Shown piece after piece: positions 27,133-36,316 of a stretch of 64,000 nt of DNA. A model generated the notes under the pieces. The model was not told the DNA's origin, searched no databases, and saw only the letters and a list, made by a program, of their open reading frames with translations. The stretch comes from Cyanomargarita calcarea GSE-NOS-MK-12-04C. GTDB lineage: Bacteria > Cyanobacteriota > Cyanobacteriia > Cyanobacteriales > Nostocaceae. Where the stretch lies: positions 62,001-126,000 of the forward strand of contig JAHHGZ010000016.1 in NCBI GenBank assembly GCA_019359595.1, written 5' to 3'. The number at the start of each line of letters is the position of its first letter. Position 1 is the stretch's first letter. A program made the translations under genes and the position numbers.

Positions 27133-27915
27133 GATTATGTACTCACAATGGTAGGTAGTAGTTAAATTCTTGGAACGAAATATTTACCGCACCCTCACCA
27201 GAAAGAAAATACCCTCGTCACTGACAAACTCAATTCAAACGAATTTGCGGTCTATTCAGTTGAACATATTACTGGTACTTGCCGAATCCAACAATTTCCT
27301 CTCACCAGTGTTTCTGCTGTCACCAATGCTTTTATACCGTTCACCTTGCACATTGAGATCGTTAATGAACCCACGATGCTAACTACAATTAAGTTCGGCT
27401 GAGATAAGTGGGCATTAGTGACTTTAGCTGTCGCCTTTTGTGACATCATTCTACACATACTTATTGGTGCTTGTCAATACAGATAATCTTGAGAAAATAA
27501 AAATATATTGTTACATTTCGCTGGAAGACCAGATTTTACTACTCATTCATGTGCGGTTTCAGGGATAAAGGGGTGGGGTTCTTCACTGAGCCGATAATCA
27601 ACCAGACGTGATATTAAGCGTATTTAGCTGGAATTGTCTAAAAAAAGACAAGTAGACAAACGCTCTTAGTCACATTTGTGCATACAATACATTGTCAAGA
27701 TTGCTGTTTTTAGGTTAAAAATTAGTTGTAATCTGTGTTTCCGCGACTTTTATAACCCCCAAAAGAGAGGTTTTGTATTGAGTTTTACTGAGTTATGATT
27801 GTGTAATACTAAAATAATATTTAAGTATAAGTGACAGGTGTCACAAACGGTTTTAACTTATAAGCTAATGATTGTGTCACTAAAAGCCTATAGGGGTCAG
27901 CAAAAAGCTAGTGGG
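27133..27915. other. Long gap upstream of the STAND gene, with a possible gene remnant
   Basis: About 780 bases. On the plus strand a frame is open from about 27155 to the TGA at 27404-27406 and reads like protein (LNSNEFAVYSVEHITGTC, then ending LTTIKFG), yet it has no ATG, GTG or TTG early on. It may be a decayed gene. The rest is AT-rich with no recognised signals. An upstream GTG at 27838 would extend the STAND protein by 26 residues. Confidence 0.35.
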
Positions 27916-30900
27916 ATGAATCATCACAACTTAGACGAAATCTTGGAAAAGCTAACACCCCGACGGCAAGAGGTGTTGAAATTGGTCTTGGCTGGAGAGT
28001 CAGATGAAGCGATCGCCCATGTCCTGAATATTAAACCCGTAACGGTGCGAAAATACCTGGAGCGGCTTTATGAGGCATTTCAGATTGGTAAACGAGTCGA
28101 GTTAGTGACTTTGTTCGCTAAGTACAAGCCAGAAATGCTAGGTATTATTGGGAATGATGATTCTGATTCACCAAATAGAGAAATCAGCAAAGAAAAAGTA
28201 ATATCGGCTACTATTTTAGAAACTTTAGACCAAAGGAAACAAGATTTAGGAGAAGCACCTGATACACTGAATTTCTACGGACGAACTGAGGAAATAAAGA
28301 CATTAACAGAATGGATAGTTACAGATAAATGCCGTGTGGTAGCAATTCTGGGTATGGGGGGATTGGGGAAAACAGCTCTATCTGTGAAGTTAGTTGAACT
28401 ACTGAGTCAACAATTTGACTGTGTTTTTTGGCGCAGCCTCCGCGAAGCTCCGAAGTTAGAAAGTATACTTTTGGATGCGATTAAGTTTTTATCCAACCAT
28501 AAAGAAACTGAATTGCAAGGTAGTATTAGCGACCAAACTACACATCTGATTGATTACCTACGTTCCTCACGTTGTCTGCTAATACTGGATAACTTTGAAT
28601 CAATTTTGCAAGATAAGGTTAATGCAGGTGAATATCGACAAGATTATGAAGAATATGGGGTTTTTATTAAACGTATAGGTGAATCATCCCATCAAAGTTG
28701 TGTAGTTCTCACCAGCCGCACCAAACCGGAAGAAATTGCTGTGCAGGAAGGGGAAAGTCAGCCAATTCGTTCGTTATTGCTAAAAGGTTTAGAGCAAACG
28801 GAAGCCACAATAGTACTAGAAGATAAGGGACTATCGGGTTCTGTGCAGGAGATGCTGGAATTAGTTGAACTTTATAGCGGCAATCCTTTAGCTTTGAAAA
28901 TAGTATCTACTTTTATCAAAGATTTATTTAACGGTAAAATTGCAGAATTTCTTTCACAAGGGTTAGCACCTTTTGTAGGAATTGAAAGTTTATTGGACAG
29001 TCAATTTAATAGTCTCTCAGAATTAGAAAAAGAGATTATGTATTGGTTGGCAATTAATCGTGAACCTGTGTATATGAAGAACTTATTCGATGATATGTTA
29101 GAGAAACCGATGTTTTCTAGTATTATCGGAAGTCTGGAGAATCTAAAAAGGCGCTCTTTAATTGAAGCTGTGGATGGTAGATTCACACTTCAAAATGTCC
29201 TGATGGAGTATATGATAGCTTTACTCGTTCGACAGGTAAGCGAAGAAATTCATTCGGGAGAATTTAACCTTTTTAATAAGTATGCTTTGATTAAAGCAAC
29301 AGCCAAAGATTATATCAGGAATTGCCAAGAAGAATTGATTTTAAAGTCAGTGGTGAAAAATATCATTGATGTTATTGACATGAAACTGCTAAATCCTCTC
29401 AAACTTAAAGAGAAGAATATCTACGGCAAAGGATATAAAGTTGGAAATATCCTAAATTTATTGCGACATCGCAATTATAATTTGTCAAATCTGGATTTAT
29501 CTAATTTGACAATTTGGCAAGCTTATTTGCGTGGTGTAGATTTACGAAACGTTAAATTTACAAATTCTGATTTAGATATGTGCCGCTTCACTGAGGCTTT
29601 TGGCACAGTTTTGTGTTTAGCATCTTGCCCCAAAAAATCTATTTGGGCAATGGGTGATACCAAAAGTAAAATTCGTCTGCGGCATAGCGACAACGGTCAT
29701 CAACTTTTAACTTTGCAAGGACATACAAACTGGGTGCGCTCGGTTGTTTTTAGTGCCGATGGTAATCTTTTAGCGAGTGCTAGTGACGACAAAACTCTAA
29801 TGCTTTGGGACACAGATACAGGTCAATGCTTGCAAACTTTTAGAGGACATAAAGAAAGAGTTTGGACTGTGGCAATTAGCCCGGATGGTCAAACTTTAGC
29901 TAGCGGTTGTGAAGATAAGACAGTTAGAATTTGGGATATCAAAACTGGAGAATGCTGCAAAATTCTTGAAAAACACACTGCTTGGGTGCGTTCGGTTACT
30001 TTTAGTCCAGATGGCAAAATTTTAGCCAGCAGCAGCAGTGACAAAACAGTGATTTTATGGGATGCTCGCACTGGTGAATATCTGAAAACTTTAGAAGGAC
30101 ACACCGGAAGAGTTAGAACAGTTGCGTTCAGTCCCGATAGCAAAATCTTAGCCAGTGGTAGTGATGATAATACAGTTATTCTCTGGAAAATAGAAAGTGG
30201 TAAATCTCTGAAAATTCTCGAAGGACACACCAGTTGGGTCAGGTCGGTTGCTTTTAGTCCAGATGGTAAAACCTTAGCCAGTGGTAGTGAAGACCGCAAG
30301 GTGATGCTTTGGGATATTCATGACGGTAAACTTCTTCTTACATTATCAGAACATACAGCCAAAGTTTGGTCAGTAACTTTCTCATCCAGCGATGGCAAAA
30401 CTTTGATTAGCAGTGGGGATGACAAAACCGTCAAGCTTTGGGATGCCAATACAGGTAAATGTTTAAAAACATTGCAGGGTTACACTGACTGGTCTTGGTC
30501 TGTGGCATACACTCCAGATAGTAATTTTTTAGCTAGTGGTAGTGAAGACCAAACAGTTAAACTTTGGGATGTTCACAACGGTCAAGTAGATAAAATATTC
30601 AAATCCCACGCAAACAGAATCCGAGCAGTAGCAATTAGTCCAGATGGCAAGATATTAGCTAGTGGCAGTGACGACAAAACTATTAAGCTTTGGGATATGC
30701 ACACAGGCCAACTCCTCAAAACTTTAATAGACCACATTGACAGAGTACTAACAATTGCTTTTAGTCCCTCAGGTCAGACCTTAGCCAGTGGTGGTGATGA
30801 TAAACAATTGCGAATTTGGGACATTCACACAGGTCAGTTTCGCAAAACCCGAGAAAGTCATGGCAGTTGGATATGGTCAGTTGCTTTTAGCCCTAATGGT

Positions 30901-31464
30901 GAGACTATAGCTAGTGGTAGCGAAGATAGAATTATCAAACTCTGGGATGCAAGTAGCGGTGAATGTCGTCAAACTCTAGAAGGACATATTGCTTGGGTGC
31001 GTTCAGTAGCTTTCCATCCTCACGGTGCTGTCTTGGCAAGCGGTAGTGAAGATCAAACTGTCAAGCTTTGGGATGTAAAAACGGGTAAATGTCTGAGAAC
31101 TTTTAAAGGACAAACTGGTTGGGTAAGGTCAGTTGCCTTTAGTCCAGATGGTCGTTTTTTGGCTGTTGTTGGCGGATATCCCATTGTTGAGATTTGGGAC
31201 ATTAACACAGAATCAGTTCATAAAGTTTTTCAAGGACATCAAGAAAGGCTGTGGTCAGTTAGATTTAGTCCCGATGGTAAAACTCTTGCTAGCAGTAGTG
31301 AGGATGGTTCTATTGGATTTTGGGAGGTGGAAACAGGCAAATTATTACGATTTTTAAGAACACCCAGACTTTACGAAGGTATGGATATCACGGGTGTAGT
31401 TAATCTTACGGAAGCGCAAATTAATACATTAAAAACCTTAGGAGCAAACAAAAATGATGGCTAA
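27916..31464 (+). CDS. STAND NTPase: LuxR-type HTH, NB-ARC, 14-blade WD40 array
   Basis: I start at ATG 27916 ([18 protein letters not shown]); the frame is open from 27838. The 1182-residue protein has a GerE/LuxR-type helix-turn-helix near residues 12-60 ([40 protein letters not shown]). The NB-ARC NTPase follows: Walker A [9 protein letters not shown] near 146, Walker B [9 protein letters not shown] near 221, [11 protein letters not shown], and GNPLALKIV near 322. A helical linker ends in pentapeptide-like repeats ([26 protein letters not shown]). Then one divergent plus thirteen clear WD40 repeats ([24 protein letters not shown] type) suggest two seven-bladed propellers. The tail [19 protein letters not shown] is typical of cyanobacterial WD40-STANDs. 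It is probably a ligand-gated signalling switch; the target is unknown. It overlaps the following peptidase gene by 11 bases. Confidence 0.93.
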   Translation: [1182 protein letters not shown]

Positions 31465-32206
31465 AAAATTCCGTCCTCCATTGATTGGTATTACTACTTA
31501 CGGTCGTCAAGAAGCCTGTCCCTTTTCCTTGCCCGGAACTTATCTAGATGCAGTTAGAGCGGCTGGAGGTATTCCAGTGTTGTTACCACCAGGAGAATCT
31601 GACCCTGCACGGCTGTTAGAACCTCTTGACGGTCTGATTATTCCAGGTGGAGGAGACATCGATCCATCTTTATATAATGGTGAACCTCATCCAACTATTT
31701 ACTCGGTCGATTCTGAGCGAGACAATTTTGAACTCAATCTTGCTCAATTTGCCCTGGAGAATGATATACCAATATTGGGGATTTGCCGGGGATTGCAAAT
31801 AATGATTGTAGTCTCCGGGGGAAATCTCATTCCACACGTTCCAGATGTCTATGGAACATCGGTAAATCACCGACTAGAACCAGAACCGGGGATGCGGAAA
31901 GCAACGGAACACATGGTAAAAATTAAATCACAAAGCCGCTTGGCAAAGCTGGTTCAAACAACTGAGATATCTGTGGTGTCATGGCATCACCAAGCGGTGG
32001 ATACATTACCATCTGGTTTTTGTGCTGTTGCTTATGCGGTCGAAGATGGTGTGATAGAGGCTGTAGAGCATCAATTTCATCCTTGGGCAATTGGCTTGCA
32101 ATGGCATCCAGAACTTTCGGCAAACGACCCAAACCATCAGCGGATTTTTCGGGGGTTTATAGAAGCTACTCATAACAAGAAAGGTTTATTAATTCGGTCG
32201 GCATAA
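31454..32206 (+). CDS. Peptidase C26 / gamma-glutamyl-GABA hydrolase-like class I amidotransferase
   Basis: 250 residues. The class I glutamine amidotransferase triad is complete: ILGICRGLQIM (nucleophile Cys), VVSWHHQAVDTL, and WAIGLQWHPELSANDPNHQ (His and Glu). PLIGITTYGR at the start and GLIIPGGGDIDPSLYNGEPHP fit the PuuD/C26 group, which hydrolyses gamma-glutamyl amide bonds, for example in polyamine breakdown. A TAGGAG precedes the ATG. Its start lies inside the end of the STAND gene, so translation is probably coupled. The functional link is unexplained. Confidence 0.9.
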   Translation: MMAKKFRPPLIGITTYGRQEACPFSLPGTYLDAVRAAGGIPVLLPPGESDPARLLEPLDGLIIPGGGDIDPSLYNGEPHPTIYSVDSERDNFELNLAQFALENDIPILGICRGLQIMIVVSGGNLIPHVPDVYGTSVNHRLEPEPGMRKATEHMVKIKSQSRLAKLVQTTEISVVSWHHQAVDTLPSGFCAVAYAVEDGVIEAVEHQFHPWAIGLQWHPELSANDPNHQRIFRGFIEATHNKKGLLIRSA

Positions 32207-32371
32207 ATCTAATTATTGGTTGTTAATTGTCTAATTAATATTAAAGCATATTTCATCTTAATGAAGTACAATTGGACGGATTGGGATGCCCATCCCACAA
32301 GAGTTTGAGCTTTTAAGTTTGTACCTCATCTACTTGCAAACTGCTGGAATTAAACAACTAACAACCAACAA

Positions 32372-33112
32372 CTAACAAGTAAGTATTAGTTGTTCTAACC
32401 CCGACCAAAACATATCTAAACCAGAAGCCATCTCCCACGCACCTGCAATTGTGGCTGTTAATAATTCCGGAGATTCTTTTAAAATTATGCTGGTGAGTTC
32501 TGCTGCTTCCTGAGCGTGTCTTGTCTCTACCCCTTGGGAAAAACAATCAGAAAAATATGGTTCTTCTTTGATAGAAGGAAAACATAATGAGAGGCTATTC
32601 ATCAAAGCTCTCATCCAATCATCTGCAAACATTTCAATTATGCACCAAGGTCCAAGTGATTTGGGGTACAAAGTTTCAACCAAAGAGAGAAAACTAGCAG
32701 TACTCGGGTCAAGAATTTTTTGTAATTTATCTAAACTACCAAAATCTTCATCATCAATGACTTGTACAGCACCAAGATGAGCAAAAACACGGCTCAATTG
32801 GTAGTGGTGGGTGTCGCCATTTTTTAAAGCATCATCATCACTGATAATTCTTAATTTCCTGACTCGCATTTTCGGACTGTCAAGATGCGGTATGTGGTAA
32901 ACCATCACCCGAGTAGCATGGCAAGCTGCTTGATATCTTAAATATAGCTGTCCCAATAAAATTGGTGAATGAAGTTTCTCAAATGGTAATTTACCGAGAT
33001 GCGAAAAAAATGGATGTTTTGATGGGAGATATTCTTTGTATAATTCATCTAAAAAGCTCAGAAATATCTCATCAGCATTTGAACTTTGCATACTTTTATG
33101 TTTAATTGTCAA
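32372..33112 (-). CDS. CADD-like / DUF3865 haem-oxygenase-fold (diiron-type) protein
   Basis: 246 residues, all-helical. The pattern FFSHLGKLPFEKLHSPILLGQLYLRYQAACHATRVMVYHIPHL followed by DDDALKNGDTHHYQLSRVFAHLG and TRHAQEAAELTSIILKE supplies the Glu/His/Asp residues expected of a haem-oxygenase-like dimetal fold. I relate it to the CADD-like DUF3865 proteins known from Nostoc, from memory of the family; this needs a profile search. Members of the wider superfamily act in cofactor (pABA) formation or oxidative chain shortening, but the role here is unknown. Confidence 0.65.
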   Translation of the reverse strand: MTIKHKSMQSSNADEIFLSFLDELYKEYLPSKHPFFSHLGKLPFEKLHSPILLGQLYLRYQAACHATRVMVYHIPHLDSPKMRVRKLRIISDDDALKNGDTHHYQLSRVFAHLGAVQVIDDEDFGSLDKLQKILDPSTASFLSLVETLYPKSLGPWCIIEMFADDWMRALMNSLSLCFPSIKEEPYFSDCFSQGVETRHAQEAAELTSIILKESPELLTATIAGAWEMASGLDMFWSGLEQLILTC

Positions 33113-33513
33113 AGGATTGAACTTGTTTAATTAAGTCAACAATAAAAATTCAATAGACAAGCAAAAGTCTTTTTGAACTGAGCGATCGCACACCCAGAAA
33201 TTTATTTTTTTTAACATACTAGTAAATATTCTTGCCTACGTAATTAGAACACTAATTAGTTTTGCTAATTCAATAAATTAAGAAGATTATATAAATCGTA
33301 TATACACATTTATGTTCCATTTTCCGGATATAGTTTGCAAATTTTTATGTTATTTTCCTTCTTGGTAGTATTATTTCCTCATTCTGTTACAAATTTTTTT
33401 TTAATATTTGTTTCCTATACTACCGAAAACCTATTTTTATTCGCAGAAAGATGCAGCAATTTGCCTCGATTGTGGTAGGCTATCTGCTGTCGGAGGAGTC
33501 AGAGGTAATTAAG
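33113..33513. other. AT-rich gap before ddl
   Basis: About 400 AT-rich bases with runs of T (around 33385-33400). An in-frame ATG at 33451 could extend ddl by 21 residues, but the AGAGG-preceded ATG at 33514 fits the family better. No other feature. Confidence 0.4.
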
Positions 33514-34593
33514 ATGTCAAAGCTGCAGGTGGGGTTGCTATTTGGCGGTCGATCGGGAGAGCATGAAGTATCGATAAAATCAGCACGAGCGATCGCAGGG
33601 GCATTGAGTGCAGATGAAAATGCTAATAAATACGAAATATTGCCTTTTTATATCCAAAAAGATGGATTTTGGCAAGGTTCGGAAGTAGCGCAACAAGTTT
33701 TAGCTTCTGGTGTCTCTTTACAAAACCAAGTTTCAACTCCCAATCTTTGGCAATTCCCTCTAGAAGCATCAAAAATCGATGTTTGGTTTCCCATTCTTCA
33801 CGGTCCCAACGGCGAAGACGGTACAATTCAGGGGTTACTTTCTTTGATGCAAGTCCCCTTTGTTGGTTCTGGGGTATTGGGTTCTGCAGCGGGAATGGAT
33901 AAAATAGCGATGAAAACAGCATTTGCCCAAGCTGGACTACCACAAGTAAAATATATGGTAGTTAGCCGCGAGCAAGTTTGGTCAAATCCTTGTATTTTCC
34001 CGAAACTGTGCGATGAAATTGATGCCACATTGGGCTATCCCTGCTTCGTTAAACCTGCTAACTTAGGCTCATCCGTTGGTATTGCCAAAGTGCGTACCAG
34101 ACAAGAATTAGAAACAGCTTTGGATAATGCCGCTAGCTATGACCGGAGAATAATTATAGAAGCTGGAGTTGTCGCCCGAGAAGTTGAATGTGCCGTTTTA
34201 GGAAATGACAACCCCCAAGCTTCCGTCGTTGGTGAAATTACTTTTGATAGTGATTTTTATGATTATGATACTAAGTATACAGAGGGAAAAGCAGCTTTAC
34301 TGATACCATCACCCTTACCGGAAGCTATAATCCAGCAGATTCAAGAAAAAGCCTTGCAAGCTTTTGCCGCTGTTGATGCTGCTGGGTTATCAAGAGTTGA
34401 CTTTTTCTATGTAGAATCCACAGGAGAAGTATTAATTAATGAAATCAACACCTTACCGGGTTTCACTGCCACAAGTATGTATCCCCAGCTTTGGGCCCAT
34501 AGCGGTATCCCCTTTCCAGAATTAGTTGACAGGTTGATTCAACTCGCACTTTCAAGACACTCTGCACCCCAAGCCCAGGCTGAAGGAAACTGA
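33514..34593 (+). CDS. ddl: D-alanine--D-alanine ligase
   Basis: Ddl joins two D-Ala with ATP for peptidoglycan precursor synthesis in the cytosol. I chose ATG 33514 (359 residues): it has AGAGG eight bases upstream, and the protein then starts [20 protein letters not shown], as Ddl should. The ATP-grasp signatures are [93 protein letters not shown] complete housekeeping enzyme. Confidence 0.95.
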   Translation: MSKLQVGLLFGGRSGEHEVSIKSARAIAGALSADENANKYEILPFYIQKDGFWQGSEVAQQVLASGVSLQNQVSTPNLWQFPLEASKIDVWFPILHGPNGEDGTIQGLLSLMQVPFVGSGVLGSAAGMDKIAMKTAFAQAGLPQVKYMVVSREQVWSNPCIFPKLCDEIDATLGYPCFVKPANLGSSVGIAKVRTRQELETALDNAASYDRRIIIEAGVVAREVECAVLGNDNPQASVVGEITFDSDFYDYDTKYTEGKAALLIPSPLPEAIIQQIQEKALQAFAAVDAAGLSRVDFFYVESTGEVLINEINTLPGFTATSMYPQLWAHSGIPFPELVDRLIQLALSRHSAPQAQAEGN

Positions 34594-34744
34594 TAAGCGA
34601 TCGCTGTTTTTTGGGAATTATCATCGGATTGAGTAGCCTGAGTCATAAAAAGGCTACTAAAATCTGAAATTTTGCTACGGATACGCGATGGCACGCACAA
34701 ACGCTACAATCAAAGATCATGAAGGTACAAATCTGAAATGAGTT

Positions 34745-35416
34745 ATGGAAAATAGTCAGAGTGTACAGCAGGCATCCGATTCACAAGTGCCTATACCTGA
34801 GTCGGACAGTAATAAATCAAGGATCAAAAGCAGTCGGATTGTTTTGATACATCTGCTAGCACATTATCCTTGGCTGTTTGTTACAGGATTGTTAGGGATT
34901 TTTATTGGAAGCGCGGTTTTTTCTGTGTATAGTTTAGGTTATGTTGGGCGCGTAGACAAGGAATCACCAGACACAAAAGAAGCTGAAGTTTTACAGCCAA
35001 TCAGCACGCCGGATGAGAGTAGCAATCTTCCACCTTTATGGATGCTTGGTGCGATCGCTCTTGGTTGCGCTAGTGGATGTCTCGTAATACTGCGGTTGCT
35101 CAAGTTGCAAAGCCAACCTCAAACTTTGAAGAAAAATACCAATCGGTATCAGGTACGTTTGGCACAACGGCACTATCAAAAAACAGAACCACGTCCCCCG
35201 AAAAATCCACCAGTTTTTGTACCACCCCCACGGGTATCAGTTTTGCCAGAGCGACCGATGCGACCCATGCCACCGATGCAACAAGCAAAACCGAAACCTA
35301 TGGTAACTGTTTTGCCACCAGAACAGAAGAAATCTCTGAATCAACAGAAAGAATCGCTTGCAGATATGATGGATATTCGCAAACAGAGTTCTTTGTCTGC
35401 GATTTTACACAAGTAA
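34745..35416 (+). CDS. Conserved cyanobacterial membrane protein with proline-rich tail
   Basis: 223 residues. A polar N-terminus is followed by two membrane segments (YPWLFVTGLLGIFIGSAVFSVYSL and PPLWMLGAIALGCASGCLVILRLL). The C-terminal half is rich in Pro, Lys and Arg (PRPPKNPPVFVPPPRVSVLPERPMRPMPPMQQAKP is the core) and ends MDIRKQSSLSAILHK. Function unknown. Its place 150 bases after ddl on the same strand suggests a possible role in the envelope. Confidence 0.7.
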   Translation: MENSQSVQQASDSQVPIPESDSNKSRIKSSRIVLIHLLAHYPWLFVTGLLGIFIGSAVFSVYSLGYVGRVDKESPDTKEAEVLQPISTPDESSNLPPLWMLGAIALGCASGCLVILRLLKLQSQPQTLKKNTNRYQVRLAQRHYQKTEPRPPKNPPVFVPPPRVSVLPERPMRPMPPMQQAKPKPMVTVLPPEQKKSLNQQKESLADMMDIRKQSSLSAILHK

Positions 35417-35530
35417 TCTCATCAATCTCTAAAATAAACAACCGCAAATAAATTGATTTACGACGTTAGTGAATTTAAGTACTTCATAACGTTTGTTTCG
35501 ACTATTAACTAAAAATTCAAAAAAATGATA

Positions 35531-35689
35531 GAGTAGGAGGAAGCATATCAATCGCTTTCAACTCCTACTCTGGCATTTGCCGCTGGAGCGTTTCGGAATA
35601 TGTATAAACGTTGTGCTTTATTTAGGGGGCTAGTCTGTATCTCAAACACAACGTTTTGTACGCGCTTAATATTCCCGATGCGGCAAATG
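35531..35689. ncRNA. Candidate structured RNA (hairpin plus nested long stem)
   Basis: First hairpin: GAGTAGGAG (35531-35539) with CTCCTACTC (35562-35570). Four bases later a nested stem begins: CATTTGCCGC (35574-35583) with GCGGCAAATG (35680-35689); inside it CGGAATAT with ATATTCCCG; inside that AACGTTGTG with CACAACGTT around a loop of about 31 bases. Three coaxial stems separated by internal loops resemble a structured RNA more than a simple terminator. A miniature palindromic element is the alternative. No known family was recognised, and strand is undetermined. Confidence 0.4.
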
Positions 35690-36019
35690 TCAAACTTAAT
35701 GATTTAATATTTGCTTGCTATGGATATACTTTCTTTAATTTGGAAAATTCCTAGGAGAAAGTATCCCATAACAGGAATGTGGTAGGTGTACCCTGATAAC
35801 AACACCCTTGAAGTCGTTTATCTTCTAAACAATTTAACTAACTTAGTCTTAAGTGGGTTGCCAAATTGGCAACTTTCTGTTTTTTTTGTGAAACCTGGCA
35901 AAAAAGGCAAAAATTAGGCAATATTCACTAGACTCTTCCTTCAAATTATGTTGCTAGATAGATGACTTTTAAGGAGAATTATGTAGCTCACCTTCCAGAA
36001 GATATTGATTAACCCACTC

Positions 36020-36117
36020 GTAGTTCATGTCAAATGAAGCCCCTCTGCCCCAAGAAGCCCCCCTGCCTCCAATTCTGGGGCTTATCTTCAGCCATCAGAA
36101 TTAATGACATGAACTAC
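36020..36117. repeat. 98-bp element with perfect 13-bp inverted ends
   Basis: GTAGTTCATGTCA at 36020-36032 is matched by TGACATGAACTAC at 36105-36117. The 72-base interior is C-rich, with two AGAAGCCCC-like copies. The size and termini suggest a small non-autonomous repeat; no target-site duplication was confirmed. Confidence 0.5.
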
Positions 36118-36316
36118 TAGGATAACCTTTCTCGTTTAGTCGTTCAGATGTAGCAGTCGATACTATTTGTTAATATTTAGTTGTGTACGATACAAAAATA
36201 CTAGAAAAGTATAAAATTTTCTTAAGTGTAGCGTTTCCCTAAACTATTTTGAATTTTGTAGCTTGCTTCCATGTTCACGTAGTGTGCCCCAAGGGCTTAT
36301 TGTATTTTAAATTATT

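Larger units (their letters stand above)
35417..36316. other. 900-base gene-free region with two structured elements
   Basis: No coding frame of note. It holds the strongly structured segment at 35531-35689 and the small inverted-repeat element at 36020-36117, plus AT-rich spacer. It separates the cell-wall genes from the purine-degradation block. Confidence 0.5.

Noticed and set aside
27252-27458. Minus-strand 68-codon frame upstream of the STAND gene
   Set aside because: Lies opposite a more protein-like plus-strand frame and has no family match or ribosome-binding site.
29889-30299. 136-codon minus-strand frame inside the WD40 region
   Set aside because: Antisense shadow of the WD40 repeats; its internal periodicity only mirrors the repeat DNA.
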